A stretch of DNA of 64,000 bases. Origin: Hymenobacter sp. BT18. GTDB lineage: Bacteria; Bacteroidota; Bacteroidia; Cytophagales; Hymenobacteraceae. Numbering within the stretch: position 1 is the first letter of the stretch; each line of letters opens with the position of its first letter. Below are positions 8,180-16,293 of the stretch, piece by piece. The translations under genes and the position numbers were made by a program. Where the stretch lies: positions 4,626,583 through 4,690,582 of the forward strand of contig NZ_CP050954.1 in the NCBI RefSeq assembly GCF_012273015.1, written 5' to 3'. The notes beneath the pieces are model-generated. The model saw nothing but the letters and a program-made list of their open reading frames with translations, ran no database searches and was not told the DNA's origin.

Positions 8180-8557
8180 CGTTGTTTGCAAGTCTTTCAG
8201 CGCCCCGGCATTTACCACTTTCCGTACCCCCTGCTGGCGCATGAGGGCAGCCGCTTTGCTGCTGCGGTTGCCGCTGGCGCAATACAAAAGGTAGGTCTGC
8301 GTAGTATCGAGTTGAGCTACCTGCTGGGCAAAGTCGGCGGCTTTGAAGTTAATATTTCGGGCCCCCGCGAGGTGACCGGCAGCATACTCCTCGGGGGTGC
8401 GCACGTCCAGGACTACTACCTGGCGTTTGCGGATAAGTTTAGCCGCCTTGGCCGGGGTAACGTCGGGTGGAGGCGGAGCGGGTGCCTGCGCCAGTGCTAC
8501 TTTACCCGTGAGAAGGGCCACCAGCACCCAGAGTAATCCGGCACGAAGAAGTTTCAT
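8156..8557 (-). CDS. Exported rhodanese-like domain protein
   Basis: 133 residues: a signal peptide (LLWVLVALLTGKVALAQA) followed by one rhodanese domain. The active-site loop is YCASGNRSS with the catalytic Cys near residue 100, and the domain start is VVVLDVRTPEEYAAGHL, both typical of PspE/GlpE-type single-domain sulfurtransferases. The export signal places it in the periplasm. The final seven residues (KPRIRAD) and the stop are encoded within the right arm of the 7918-8179 repeat, so the repeat apparently supplied the present C-terminus. Confidence 0.88.
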   Translation of the reverse strand: MKLLRAGLLWVLVALLTGKVALAQAPAPPPPDVTPAKAAKLIRKRQVVVLDVRTPEEYAAGHLAGARNINFKAADFAQQVAQLDTTQTYLLYCASGNRSSKAAALMRQQGVRKVVNAGALKDLQTTKPRIRAD

Positions 8558-8608
8558 AAGGAAGGGTGAAGTGGAAGGAGTCTACCAGCGGTGCTGCCTG
8601 GGTAAAGT

Positions 8609-10756
8609 CTAAAACAGCGAAGTCTGCCCGTTGGTGCCAACCGGGGGCTGCGGCCCACGTTGCGGCGCTGCCTCCGCGCCGGACGTGAGGCTGTCAGTAG
8701 GCTCGGACGCTGAAGCCGCGGGTTCCTCGCCCGTGGGCAGCATGGCCAGCAGCTCGGCTTCCGAAATGATGGGTACTTTCAGCTCAGTGGCTTTTTCGCG
8801 CTTGGCAGGACCCATTTTGTCGCCGGCTACCAGGAAAGAAAGCTTCTTGCTGATGGAGCCCGTGATTTTGCCGCCGTGCAGCTGAATGAGTTCCTGCAGC
8901 TCCTCCCGGCTGTGCTCGGCAAATACGCCCGAAAGCACAAAGGTTTGCCCAGCCAGCCGGTCACTTTTTGCCTGGGGAACTTCGCCGGTAAGGGCTAGCT
9001 GGACGCCTGCCGCCCGCAGCCGCTCAACCAGGTCGCGGTTTTCGGGCTGCCCAAACCACGCGGCCACCGATTCAGCAATGACGCCACCCACTTCTGGCAC
9101 GGCCGCCAGCTCGGCCCCCGAGGCTGCCGCCAGCGCGTCGATGGTGCGGTAGTGGTAGGCTAGCTTCTCGGCTACGGTTTCGCCCACGTAGCGGATACCC
9201 AGCCCATAGAGCACTCTATCAAACGGCACCTGCTGGCTTTGCGCCAGCCCGGCAACCAGCCGCTGCACCGATTTTTCGCCCAGGCGCTCCAGCTGGGCCA
9301 GCTCGGCGGCCTTGGCGGGCAGGTCGTAGAGGGAAGCTGCGTCCGTCACCAACCCTAAGTCAAAGAAACGACCGACGGTTTCGGCGCCCAGGCCGTCGAT
9401 GTTCAGCGCCTTGCGCGAAACGTAGTGCTCCAGCTTGGCTTTCAGCTGGGGCGGGCAGCCCCGGTCATTTGGGCAGCGGAAGTGTGCTTCACCCTCGGGC
9501 CGCACCAGCGGCGTGCCACAGGCCGGGCACTCGGTGGGGTAAACAATGGGTTCGGCCTGGGCGGGCCGGGCGGCTACATCCACGCCCGTAATCTTGGGAA
9601 TGATTTCCCCGCCTTTTTCCACAAAAACGGTGTCGCCCACGCGCAGGTCGAGGGCGGCAATCTGGTTGGCGTTGTGCACCGAAGCGCGCTTGACGATGGT
9701 GCCGGCCAGGGGCACGGGCGTGAGTAAGGCTACGGGCGTGACGGCCCCGGTGCGCCCTACCTGGTACTGAATGCCCAGGAGTTGGGAGCGGGCAGCCTCG
9801 GCCGGGTACTTGTACGCAATGGCCCAGCGTGGACTTTTAGCCGTGAAGCCCAGCACTTCCTGCTGCTGCAGGTCGTCTACTTTTATCACGATGCCATCGG
9901 TAGCTACCGGCAACTCGAACCGCGCTTTCTCCCACTGATGAATGAAGTTTAGTACTTCTTCGATGGACCCGCACAAGCGCCAGGTATCGGATACTGGCAG
10001 GCCCCACTGCTTCAGGGCGGCGAGGGCGGCGCTGTGGGTGGGAAAATCGGTGCGGCGCGGGCTAAGGTAGCTGTAGGCGTAGAAGCGCAGCCGGCGGTTG
10101 GCCACCTGAGCCGAGTCCTGGAGCTTGAGCGTGCCCGAGGCGGCGTTGCGCGGGTTGGCCAGCAGGGCTTCGCCATTTTGCTCACGCTCCTGGTTCAGGT
10201 CGTTGAAAACGGAAAGCGGCATGAAGATTTCACCGCGCACCTCAAAATCCTGGGGTTGGCCGGGTGCCGGGCGCAGGTGCAAAGGCAGGGTTTTGATGGT
10301 GCGCACGTTGCTGGTTACCACGTCGCCGCGGGTACCGTCGCCGCGCGTGACGCCGCGCGTGAGCTGGCCATTCTCGTAGGTCAGGCTCATGGCCACGCCA
10401 TCGAACTTCAGCTCACACACATACTGGTAGGAGGCACCTTCGAGGCCCCGGCGGACCCGCTCATCAAACTCCCGCAAGTCGGCCTCAGAATAGGTGTTGG
10501 CCAGGCTGAGCATGGGAAAACGGTGCTCCACCGTAGGAAACTGTTTGGTGATGGTGCCGCCCACGCGCTGGGTAGGCGAGTTGGCTAAGGCCAGTTCGGG
10601 GTACTGCCGCTCCAGCTCCTGCAACTCCCGCAGCAGGGCATCAAACTCCTGGTCCGATACCTCGGAAATATCGTTCTGGTAATACTGGTAGTTGAGGTGG
10701 TGCAGCTGCTCGGTGAGGCGCTGGATTTTCTGCTGTATGGCGCTCAAGTCGGACAT
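8609..10756 (-). CDS. ligA: NAD-dependent DNA ligase LigA
   Basis: 715 residues from ATG 10756 (MSDLSAIQQK), which matches the family better than upstream starts. It seals nicks in replication and repair using NAD+. Domains in order: Ia NAD-binding region, adenylation domain with the nucleotidyl Lys in CELKFDGVAMS (near residue 118), OB fold, Cys4 zinc finger (CPACG followed by FRCPNDRGC near residues 405-430), helix-hairpin-helix region (LNIDGLGAETV), and a C-terminal BRCT domain (LAGQTFVLSGVF). After BRCT there is a 50-residue low-complexity tail rich in Pro, Glu and Ala, longer than in most LigA proteins. Confidence 0.97.
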   Translation of the reverse strand: MSDLSAIQQKIQRLTEQLHHLNYQYYQNDISEVSDQEFDALLRELQELERQYPELALANSPTQRVGGTITKQFPTVEHRFPMLSLANTYSEADLREFDERVRRGLEGASYQYVCELKFDGVAMSLTYENGQLTRGVTRGDGTRGDVVTSNVRTIKTLPLHLRPAPGQPQDFEVRGEIFMPLSVFNDLNQEREQNGEALLANPRNAASGTLKLQDSAQVANRRLRFYAYSYLSPRRTDFPTHSAALAALKQWGLPVSDTWRLCGSIEEVLNFIHQWEKARFELPVATDGIVIKVDDLQQQEVLGFTAKSPRWAIAYKYPAEAARSQLLGIQYQVGRTGAVTPVALLTPVPLAGTIVKRASVHNANQIAALDLRVGDTVFVEKGGEIIPKITGVDVAARPAQAEPIVYPTECPACGTPLVRPEGEAHFRCPNDRGCPPQLKAKLEHYVSRKALNIDGLGAETVGRFFDLGLVTDAASLYDLPAKAAELAQLERLGEKSVQRLVAGLAQSQQVPFDRVLYGLGIRYVGETVAEKLAYHYRTIDALAAASGAELAAVPEVGGVIAESVAAWFGQPENRDLVERLRAAGVQLALTGEVPQAKSDRLAGQTFVLSGVFAEHSREELQELIQLHGGKITGSISKKLSFLVAGDKMGPAKREKATELKVPIISEAELLAMLPTGEEPAASASEPTDSLTSGAEAAPQRGPQPPVGTNGQTSLF

Positions 10757-10823
10757 AGAAATGGAAGGCAAGGGGCGGCGGGATAAGTCTGCAAGTACGG
10801 CAACCACGCGGTTACGGCCCAAA

Positions 10824-10860
10824 AAAAGAAGGGCCCACCAAAGCGGTGGGCCCTTCTTTT
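10824..10860. terminator. Intrinsic terminator
   Basis: A perfect 16-bp stem: 10824-10839 with 10845-10860, loop 5 nt, A-tract left and TTCTTTT right. It terminates the minus-strand DUF4920 gene ending at 10882 and separates it from ligA. Confidence 0.8.
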
Positions 10861-10881
10861 AGAAAAACAGAGTAGCAAGCG

Positions 10882-11388
10882 TTAACGCACCAGCACGCCG
10901 TCGGCCATAAAGCTGAGCTGAGTTTCGGGCTTGGTAATGGCGGCAATTTCCTTGGCCGATTTGCCCCCATCCTTGGCATAATGCTGGAGCTCATCCACGG
11001 GCACTTCGCGGCGGTGTGCCCAGCCTTCTACCACCACGGTTTTGCCGGCTATATCCTTGGGCACAAAGAAGGCGTAGTCGCGGAACCGCACGCGCATGGT
11101 TTGCTTTTCGGGCAGCTGCATGGTCAGCCAGCAGCCCTTGGCCTGGCACACGGCGTCGGTGGTACCTACCAGCTTCACGCGGGCCGAGTCGCGAGAACCC
11201 AGCAGCTTGGGCAGCTCAGCCACGGCTACGGCACCATCCGCGGTAATGGTTTCACCAAAAGTGTTGGCGGGCTTTTCGGGCTGGGGTGCGGTGGCCGCAT
11301 CAGGCTTGGTGGTTTCCTGGGTAGTAGTCGGGCCCGACTGGCAGGCAGCCAGGAAGAGTCCCAGCAAGTAAATGGGCAAGCGTTTCAT
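10882..11388 (-). CDS. DUF4920 lipoprotein
   Basis: 168 residues from ATG 11388. Lipobox LAAC at about residue 15. After a Thr/Pro-rich spacer comes a compact beta-rich domain with KGCWLTMQL, FFVPKDIAGK and VVVEGWAHRREV, which I recognise as the DUF4920 pattern common in Bacteroidota. The conserved Cys of KGCW is present, together with a second Cys four residues earlier (CQAKGCW). Biochemical role is unknown. Monocistronic: terminator after it, and a 78-bp gap to the next gene on the same strand. Confidence 0.8.
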   Translation of the reverse strand: MKRLPIYLLGLFLAACQSGPTTTQETTKPDAATAPQPEKPANTFGETITADGAVAVAELPKLLGSRDSARVKLVGTTDAVCQAKGCWLTMQLPEKQTMRVRFRDYAFFVPKDIAGKTVVVEGWAHRREVPVDELQHYAKDGGKSAKEIAAITKPETQLSFMADGVLVR

Positions 11389-11466
11389 ATCGACGGGCAA
11401 GAAGCAGATGCAGCCAGCAAGTTAAGATAAAACCCGGTTGCGCTCAATACCCCTGCTTAGAGCGTA

Positions 11467-12300
11467 TTAAAGCGTACGGCGGGCCAGTACGCTGGTGCTC
11501 TGGAGCTTGTTGTTCTTGTCGTACACCTCCGTGCGGATCAAACCCACGCTCGGGTTGTAAAAATCCACGACGCGCTGCGTAGTCCGGCGGACGATGTCGG
11601 GTTTGGGCTGCACGGCGGCTTCCCGCTCCGATTCTACTTTATAGCAGGCAAAGGAGCCCGCCGGCACCGTTATCGTCTCCTGAGCGCCCACCACGCGCCG
11701 GTTCTGTACCCGCGTGTACACCTTGGCAATGTCTACCGCCGAGCTGCGTACTTCCGTTACGATACCGCCCGTAGGCAGACGGGTACCGGCGGCGGGCTGG
11801 TGCGGCCAGGCAATAGGCGTAGGCGCATCCGTGAAATACCGGTCGCGAAAGGAGCGGAGGTTGTCGAACTCCAGCTCGGCGGTGCCATCCGTAAAGGCCG
11901 TATCCTGGCGGCAGCGGAAGGTGAGGTCCTGCTGATGAAGCAGCTTGCCGTCGGCATCGTAGCGGCCGCTCTTCAGGAGTACCGTAGTGGTTTTTACCGT
12001 GCCTTTTTTGTTGGTTTCTTCCCCAAACCCAACCACGCGCTGGCGCAGCTCACCCAGGGCCTTGCCGTTGGCGTCAGTAAGCGCATAAAGCAGCTCGCTG
12101 GAGCTGGTCAGCCCAAAGGGGTGAGCACAGTCGGGGGCCGCGCCCGAAGCCACGGGGGCCGCAGAAGCTGGGGCGGCAGCGACCGGGCTGGCTTGCGCAG
12201 GCGTGCCGGCTTCGGGCCGGGTAGCGGAGGAACTAGCGGAAGAGCAGGCGGCACCAAAGAGCAAAAAAGCCGGTGCAAGCAGGGAGAAACGAGCGTACAT
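11467..12300 (-). CDS. Lipoprotein, DUF3108/TapB-like beta-rich protein
   Basis: 277 residues from ATG 12300, chosen because it begins the lipoprotein signal (LLAPAFLLFGAACSS). A Ser/Ala-rich spacer is followed by a beta-rich domain of about 210 residues with pattern GFGEETNKKGTVKTTTVLLK, ITVPAGSFACYKVE and FYNPSVGLIRTEVYD. The phrase V-x-AGSF-x-CYK-x-E and the following Y-x-P-x-VG-L-x-R-x-E are typical of DUF3108-like and TapB-like lipoproteins. Function unknown. It is divergent from the small-gene pair that starts at 12483. Confidence 0.65.
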   Translation of the reverse strand: MYARFSLLAPAFLLFGAACSSASSSATRPEAGTPAQASPVAAAPASAAPVASGAAPDCAHPFGLTSSSELLYALTDANGKALGELRQRVVGFGEETNKKGTVKTTTVLLKSGRYDADGKLLHQQDLTFRCRQDTAFTDGTAELEFDNLRSFRDRYFTDAPTPIAWPHQPAAGTRLPTGGIVTEVRSSAVDIAKVYTRVQNRRVVGAQETITVPAGSFACYKVESEREAAVQPKPDIVRRTTQRVVDFYNPSVGLIRTEVYDKNNKLQSTSVLARRTL

Positions 12301-12482
12301 GGGTAGCAGGATAAAGCGCAGCTTTGCTGGCATTGCCCCACATACGCAAATCCCGCTATTTGGATAAAGCTCCTCGGTAGAGAGTAACTTCCCCGGGGTA
12401 GGTTGCGTTTGCTGCTGGCAGGCCGTAGTTTGCACCCCCGCGGCACAGGGCCGCCTTTCCACCCGATTTACCTCCCTCTTGT

Positions 12483-12731
12483 ATGGCTGACTCTTCCGCT
12501 GCCTCCGCTAACTGGGCCGACATGGCCGCTTCCCTGCTTTCGAAACTCTCCGGGGGCGTGGAGCTGGGGTGCACCTTCGACCAAATGGAAGTGCAAGTGC
12601 CCAACGCCCAGAACCCCCAGGGGGCCCCCAGCACCTGGCGCATCAACGGCTCGGTGCGCATCCGTACCCGTGGCGAAAACCCACCCGCCGCCACCCCGCC
12701 CGCCGCTCCAAAACCCGCACAACTTGGCTAA
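12483..12731 (+). CDS. Small hypothetical protein, first of an overlapping pair
   Basis: 82 residues, unrecognised. An amphipathic N-terminal helix (WADMAASLLSKLSGG) is followed by beta-like segments with a TWRINGSVRIRTRG motif and a Pro/Ala-rich tail ending KPAQLG. Its stop TAA (12729-12731) overlaps a TTG that could start the next frame at 12724. A TAGTTTGCA box lies about 55 bp upstream. No transmembrane or export signal is seen. Confidence 0.6.
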   Translation: MADSSAASANWADMAASLLSKLSGGVELGCTFDQMEVQVPNAQNPQGAPSTWRINGSVRIRTRGENPPAATPPAAPKPAQLG

Positions 12732-13065
12732 GGGCCTTGATATCGAAGCCCGGCTGGTCATTTCCCGTGGCCGCGACGATATTCAGATTGCGGCCTCAGG
12801 AACCTACCTCATCGTGAATATTCCCAGCCAGCGGGTGCTTGATGAGTTGACGGCCGGCGACAAAACGGCGGCACCCAAAACGCCCAAGCCCCCCGGCACG
12901 CCCAACGCCTTACAGCAACTGAACATGCTGGCGCTACGCCTCGGCTTGGTGCTGGACTTGCGGGTGGCCGGCAAAACCTACGTGACCTTCGGGACGGGAC
13001 GTAGCCCCAAGATTACGTTCAACGCTGTGCTGGGCAAAATAGGCTCTTTTTTTCGTAGTGAATAA
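12724..13065 (+). CDS. Small hypothetical protein, second of an overlapping pair
   Basis: 113 residues if translation starts at TTG 12724, which overlaps the stop of the preceding gene by 8 bp. That arrangement is typical of coupled translation. The protein begins with a beta-type segment (IEARLVISRGRDDIQIAAS), then a Lys/Pro-rich linker and a C-terminal region around LNMLALRLGLVLDLRVAGKT. No family recognised. There is no ATG near the start, so the alternative is one longer protein made by a frameshift (natural, or an assembly error) that joins it to the first ORF. Confidence 0.55.
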   Translation: MAKGLDIEARLVISRGRDDIQIAASGTYLIVNIPSQRVLDELTAGDKTAAPKTPKPPGTPNALQQLNMLALRLGLVLDLRVAGKTYVTFGTGRSPKITFNAVLGKIGSFFRSE

Positions 13066-13202
13066 CCGAAAAATACCATAGCCCCGGCCTGGTTTTTACG
13101 TATCTTGGCAGGTAAGCCCACGCTGGAAAAAAAAGGTTTTGGTCCGAATCAAAATGCTGGTCGGCAGGGTTACGAGTAAGTACGCCTTTTGCTGCGTTTC
13201 CC

Positions 13203-13856
13203 ATGAGCCCCGAACAACCCGACAAGCATCGTCCCAACACCGTAGGCGCCGGACAGCCCGCCTCTACTTTTTCCCGTATGGAGCGCGTCCCGCCGCTGCT
13301 CCTTATTCTGTATCTGAGCATTGGCGCGGTAGGCGTCCTGTTTGCCGTGCTGCTTGGGGCCTACCTGTACACGCGTCTGCGCAGTGGTATTCCACTTGGG
13401 CTTTATGCGCTGCCGCGGGTGTTTTCCCTGAGCACCATTGCCCTGCTGCTCAGTAGCTATACCCTCAGCCAGGCTCCGCGCCTTTACCAGGCTGATAACC
13501 TGCCTGGGTTGGTGCGCTGCCTTGGCGCCACGCTGCTGCTCGGGCTTCTTTTCACGGGCTTGCAGGCCCTGGGCTGGCAGCAGTTGTTGGTGGGCGGCGC
13601 AACGTTCACCGGGGAAGCCAGTGCCACGTACATCTACCTGCTTTCGGCCCTGCACGTGGTGCACTTGCTGGGCGGGGTGCTGTTTCTTATGTCGTTGCTC
13701 TGGCGTGCCCACCATGCCAGCCGGGATGGGGTGCGCACCCTGTTTTTTATCCGGAACCCGTACCGCCGTTTGCAGCTTCGGATGCTGGGAATTTACTGGC
13801 ACTTCATTGATGGTCTCTGGCTGGTGATGTTCGGGCTCTTCCTGTTTTTTTACTAA
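13203..13856 (+). CDS. Haem-copper oxidase subunit III family protein
   Basis: 217 residues with five predicted membrane helices. It matches cytochrome c/quinol oxidase subunit III: YIYLLSALHVVHLLGGVLF and the C-terminal YWHFIDGLWLVMFGLFLFF are characteristic. The start ATG 13203 gives a 25-residue polar N-terminal tail; Met26 (MERVPPLLLILY) is an alternative. No subunit I or II lies alongside, so it is either a detached member of the terminal oxidase or a CyoC-like accessory. Confidence 0.85.
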   Translation: MSPEQPDKHRPNTVGAGQPASTFSRMERVPPLLLILYLSIGAVGVLFAVLLGAYLYTRLRSGIPLGLYALPRVFSLSTIALLLSSYTLSQAPRLYQADNLPGLVRCLGATLLLGLLFTGLQALGWQQLLVGGATFTGEASATYIYLLSALHVVHLLGGVLFLMSLLWRAHHASRDGVRTLFFIRNPYRRLQLRMLGIYWHFIDGLWLVMFGLFLFFY

Positions 13857-13866
13857 TTGGCCAGCA

Positions 13867-13922
13867 TTAAAACAATGCCTCTCCACCCAAGCTGCCAGCT
13901 GAGTGGGGAGGCATTGTTTTAA
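13867..13922. terminator. Bidirectional terminator
   Basis: The arms 13867-13886 and 13903-13922 match at 19 of 20 positions (the exception is G-U compatible), with A/T runs at the base. It lies between the convergent oxidase subunit gene and the T9SS type B gene. Confidence 0.8.
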
Positions 13923-13936
13923 TCATAGGTTGGCGC

Positions 13937-16159
13937 TTACCGGGCAATGGTGATGGTGCCCTTAAACCGCGTCTTGTTGGTAAACTCGATGAGGTAATAG
14001 TACACGCCTTCCGGCAGGCCGCCGCCGTCCCAACTGAAGCTGCGGTTTTGGGAGCGGTACACCTGGGTACCCCAGCGGTTGAAGATTTTGATGTCGCCAA
14101 ACCGGTTATTGCAGAGGTCGGGCGGCAGCACGTTGCCGAGTTCAAACCGGTTGTTTTTACCGTCGGCGTTGGGGGTGAAAATATTGGGCGGTAGGAAAGC
14201 CGGGGAAGCCGGCCGCAACACTTCAAAGCGTACCGTCTGTTGCCGCGGCTGGGGCCGGCAGGTGCTTTCCTGCAAGGTAAACGTCACCTCCAGAGGCTGG
14301 TTCTCCAGGGCGGCGCAGGTGGCCTCCCAGCGGAAGGTGCCGGTCGCTTTGCCCCGGCCATCCTGGTGCGTAAACTGCATGCCCATGCTGGCCAGGTCCA
14401 TGTTCTTGCCGGCGGCCGTCATGGTCAGGTCATTGGGGTCGGCGTCGGTGCCCAGTAGGGTAGCCTCGTAGATGCCGCCCAGGGGCAGCGTAACAACTAC
14501 CGGCGGTGCCTCCGGCACCGGGGAGGAAGTCGGGAAGGTAGAAGTGAGTTCCGGGGCCTCGTTTTCGTATTCTACCACAATGGGTATGACAAGCCGCTGG
14601 GTCTGGACGGCGTAACATTCCGAGGTGGATGTGAGCAGGAATTCAAATTCGTGCAGGCCCCGGTCGATGGCGGCGCACGGAACCGTCCAGGAAAAGTCTC
14701 CACGCACTTCTCCGGCGGACGTTGTAAGGCCGAGCGTGGCGCCCAGCGGAGCGGCCTCAAAGCCCAAGCCCCGCATGGTAAGGCTAAGCTGGTCCTGGTC
14801 CGGGTCCTGGCCGATGGCGGCAAAGTTTACCACGTCGCCGGGGTGCACCCGCAGCGGCAACTGCGCCGTAGTCAGTAAGGTGGGTGGCTGATCGGGCGGC
14901 GCGGCGGCGGAGAAGGCTACGCGGACAGTATCCAGCTTAGGCAGACTGCAGCCGTTGTCTGCTACAATAAATTCGAGCTGGTAGACTTTGCCCTGGGTAT
15001 TGAAACACTTGGGAAAGCACACCGTGGAAACCAGCACATCGGGGTTGCCCGGCGAGCGGACAGTACCCGTGGTGACGGTGGGCGTGGGCAGCTTCTCGGA
15101 AAAGTTGACGGCCCGCATACTTAACTTGAGGCGAGAGGCGGCATCGGGGTCGGTAAAACGCAGCTGAAAGCACCGGGCTTCGCCGGCTGCAAATGCCAGG
15201 GTGCCCGTGGGCGTGTGCGGCAGCACCTGGCCCTGGGCCTCTACCTGCAGCTGGGGTGACTGGTTACGCGGACAATTGATGATGAGCATCTGAAAATCCC
15301 GGCGCACTTCCCCGATTTTCACCCCGTTGCGGTATTCCGAGCACTTGATGCCAAAAACGAACAGCCCCAGCTCCGTGGGGAGTACTTCGAGGCGGCCCGT
15401 CTGGGCATCGATGCGCAGGTTGGGCGTGCCGGGAATCTGCTTATCCTCGCTCAGGCCAGTTCGCCACCGCACGAGGGAGTAGGGGGCGGAGGCCGGCCGG
15501 TCGGGTTTGGGGTCCCCGGAGGTGCTGTGCCCATTCAGCGGCGTCACCATCTCATATACCAGCTGGTCGCCATCCGGGTCCTGGCCACCAAAATCATAGT
15601 AGAACAGCTCCCCTTTGCAAGCGTAGTCGCTCAGAGGGGGAAATAAACTGGGGCTGGAATTGCGGAAGGCTTCGCCGTTCGCCTGCACCACGCCCGGAAA
15701 CTCTACGAGAAATGCTTGCCCGGCGGCGCCGGGGTTCTGAATGTTGGCAATTACCCGGTTGCGGCAGCACCGCTCCACGGTAGCATAGTAGCCATTGAGG
15801 CTGCGATACTGCTTGCGGTGCAGCACCAGCTCACGGGCGTATATCAGCCGCCGCGTGGTAAGGCTGGCATTTGAGCACGCAGGGTCTGAGTAATCAACCA
15901 GGGTATTCTGCAGCAGGGGCAGGGGCAACTCCTCCACAAAGCGGTTAGTGCCTTTCTCGTAGATAGCGGCCGTCAGGCTCTGATCCAGCGCCCCAGGGTC
16001 CCCATTCACGGCATCGAAATACACGACTAGGTTGAGCACGTACGTACTGTCCCGCAAGTGCTGCATTCCCATTTCGCCCCCCACAATATGTGTCGCGTAG
16101 CTGCGGCCTGGAAGTAGCAGCAGGCAGCAAGCCCACACCAGCAGTATCAGTCGAATCAT
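13937..16159 (-). CDS. Large secreted protein with gliding-motility/T9SS type B sorting domain
   Basis: 740 residues from ATG 16159 (signal peptide IRLILLVWACCLLLLPGRSYA). The long middle region is made of beta-sandwich repeats with Asp-rich PTLLTTAQLPLRVHPGD-like strands and several D-P-D-x-D motifs (QDPDGDQLVYE, GQDPDQDQLSLTM) resembling cadherin/Ig-type calcium sites. The last 85 residues are the CHU-type C-terminal domain: NIFTPNADGKNNRFE, FNRWGTQVYRS, WDGGGLPEGVYYYLIEF. It should be exported by the type IX system and anchored or shed at the surface. Function is likely structural or adhesive. No enzyme domain seen. Confidence 0.9.
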   Translation of the reverse strand: MIRLILLVWACCLLLLPGRSYATHIVGGEMGMQHLRDSTYVLNLVVYFDAVNGDPGALDQSLTAAIYEKGTNRFVEELPLPLLQNTLVDYSDPACSNASLTTRRLIYARELVLHRKQYRSLNGYYATVERCCRNRVIANIQNPGAAGQAFLVEFPGVVQANGEAFRNSSPSLFPPLSDYACKGELFYYDFGGQDPDGDQLVYEMVTPLNGHSTSGDPKPDRPASAPYSLVRWRTGLSEDKQIPGTPNLRIDAQTGRLEVLPTELGLFVFGIKCSEYRNGVKIGEVRRDFQMLIINCPRNQSPQLQVEAQGQVLPHTPTGTLAFAAGEARCFQLRFTDPDAASRLKLSMRAVNFSEKLPTPTVTTGTVRSPGNPDVLVSTVCFPKCFNTQGKVYQLEFIVADNGCSLPKLDTVRVAFSAAAPPDQPPTLLTTAQLPLRVHPGDVVNFAAIGQDPDQDQLSLTMRGLGFEAAPLGATLGLTTSAGEVRGDFSWTVPCAAIDRGLHEFEFLLTSTSECYAVQTQRLVIPIVVEYENEAPELTSTFPTSSPVPEAPPVVVTLPLGGIYEATLLGTDADPNDLTMTAAGKNMDLASMGMQFTHQDGRGKATGTFRWEATCAALENQPLEVTFTLQESTCRPQPRQQTVRFEVLRPASPAFLPPNIFTPNADGKNNRFELGNVLPPDLCNNRFGDIKIFNRWGTQVYRSQNRSFSWDGGGLPEGVYYYLIEFTNKTRFKGTITIAR

Positions 16160-16293
16160 GCCCTTGCAGTTGGTAGAATACAAAGCAAGATAAGAGGTTC
16201 CGCTGCTGGGTACACCATTGGTTTTTCAGAACCCAGAAAGTTTAGTGCGTATTTTGGCGGCACATATCCTGGATGTAATTCCCCTGCCCACCC

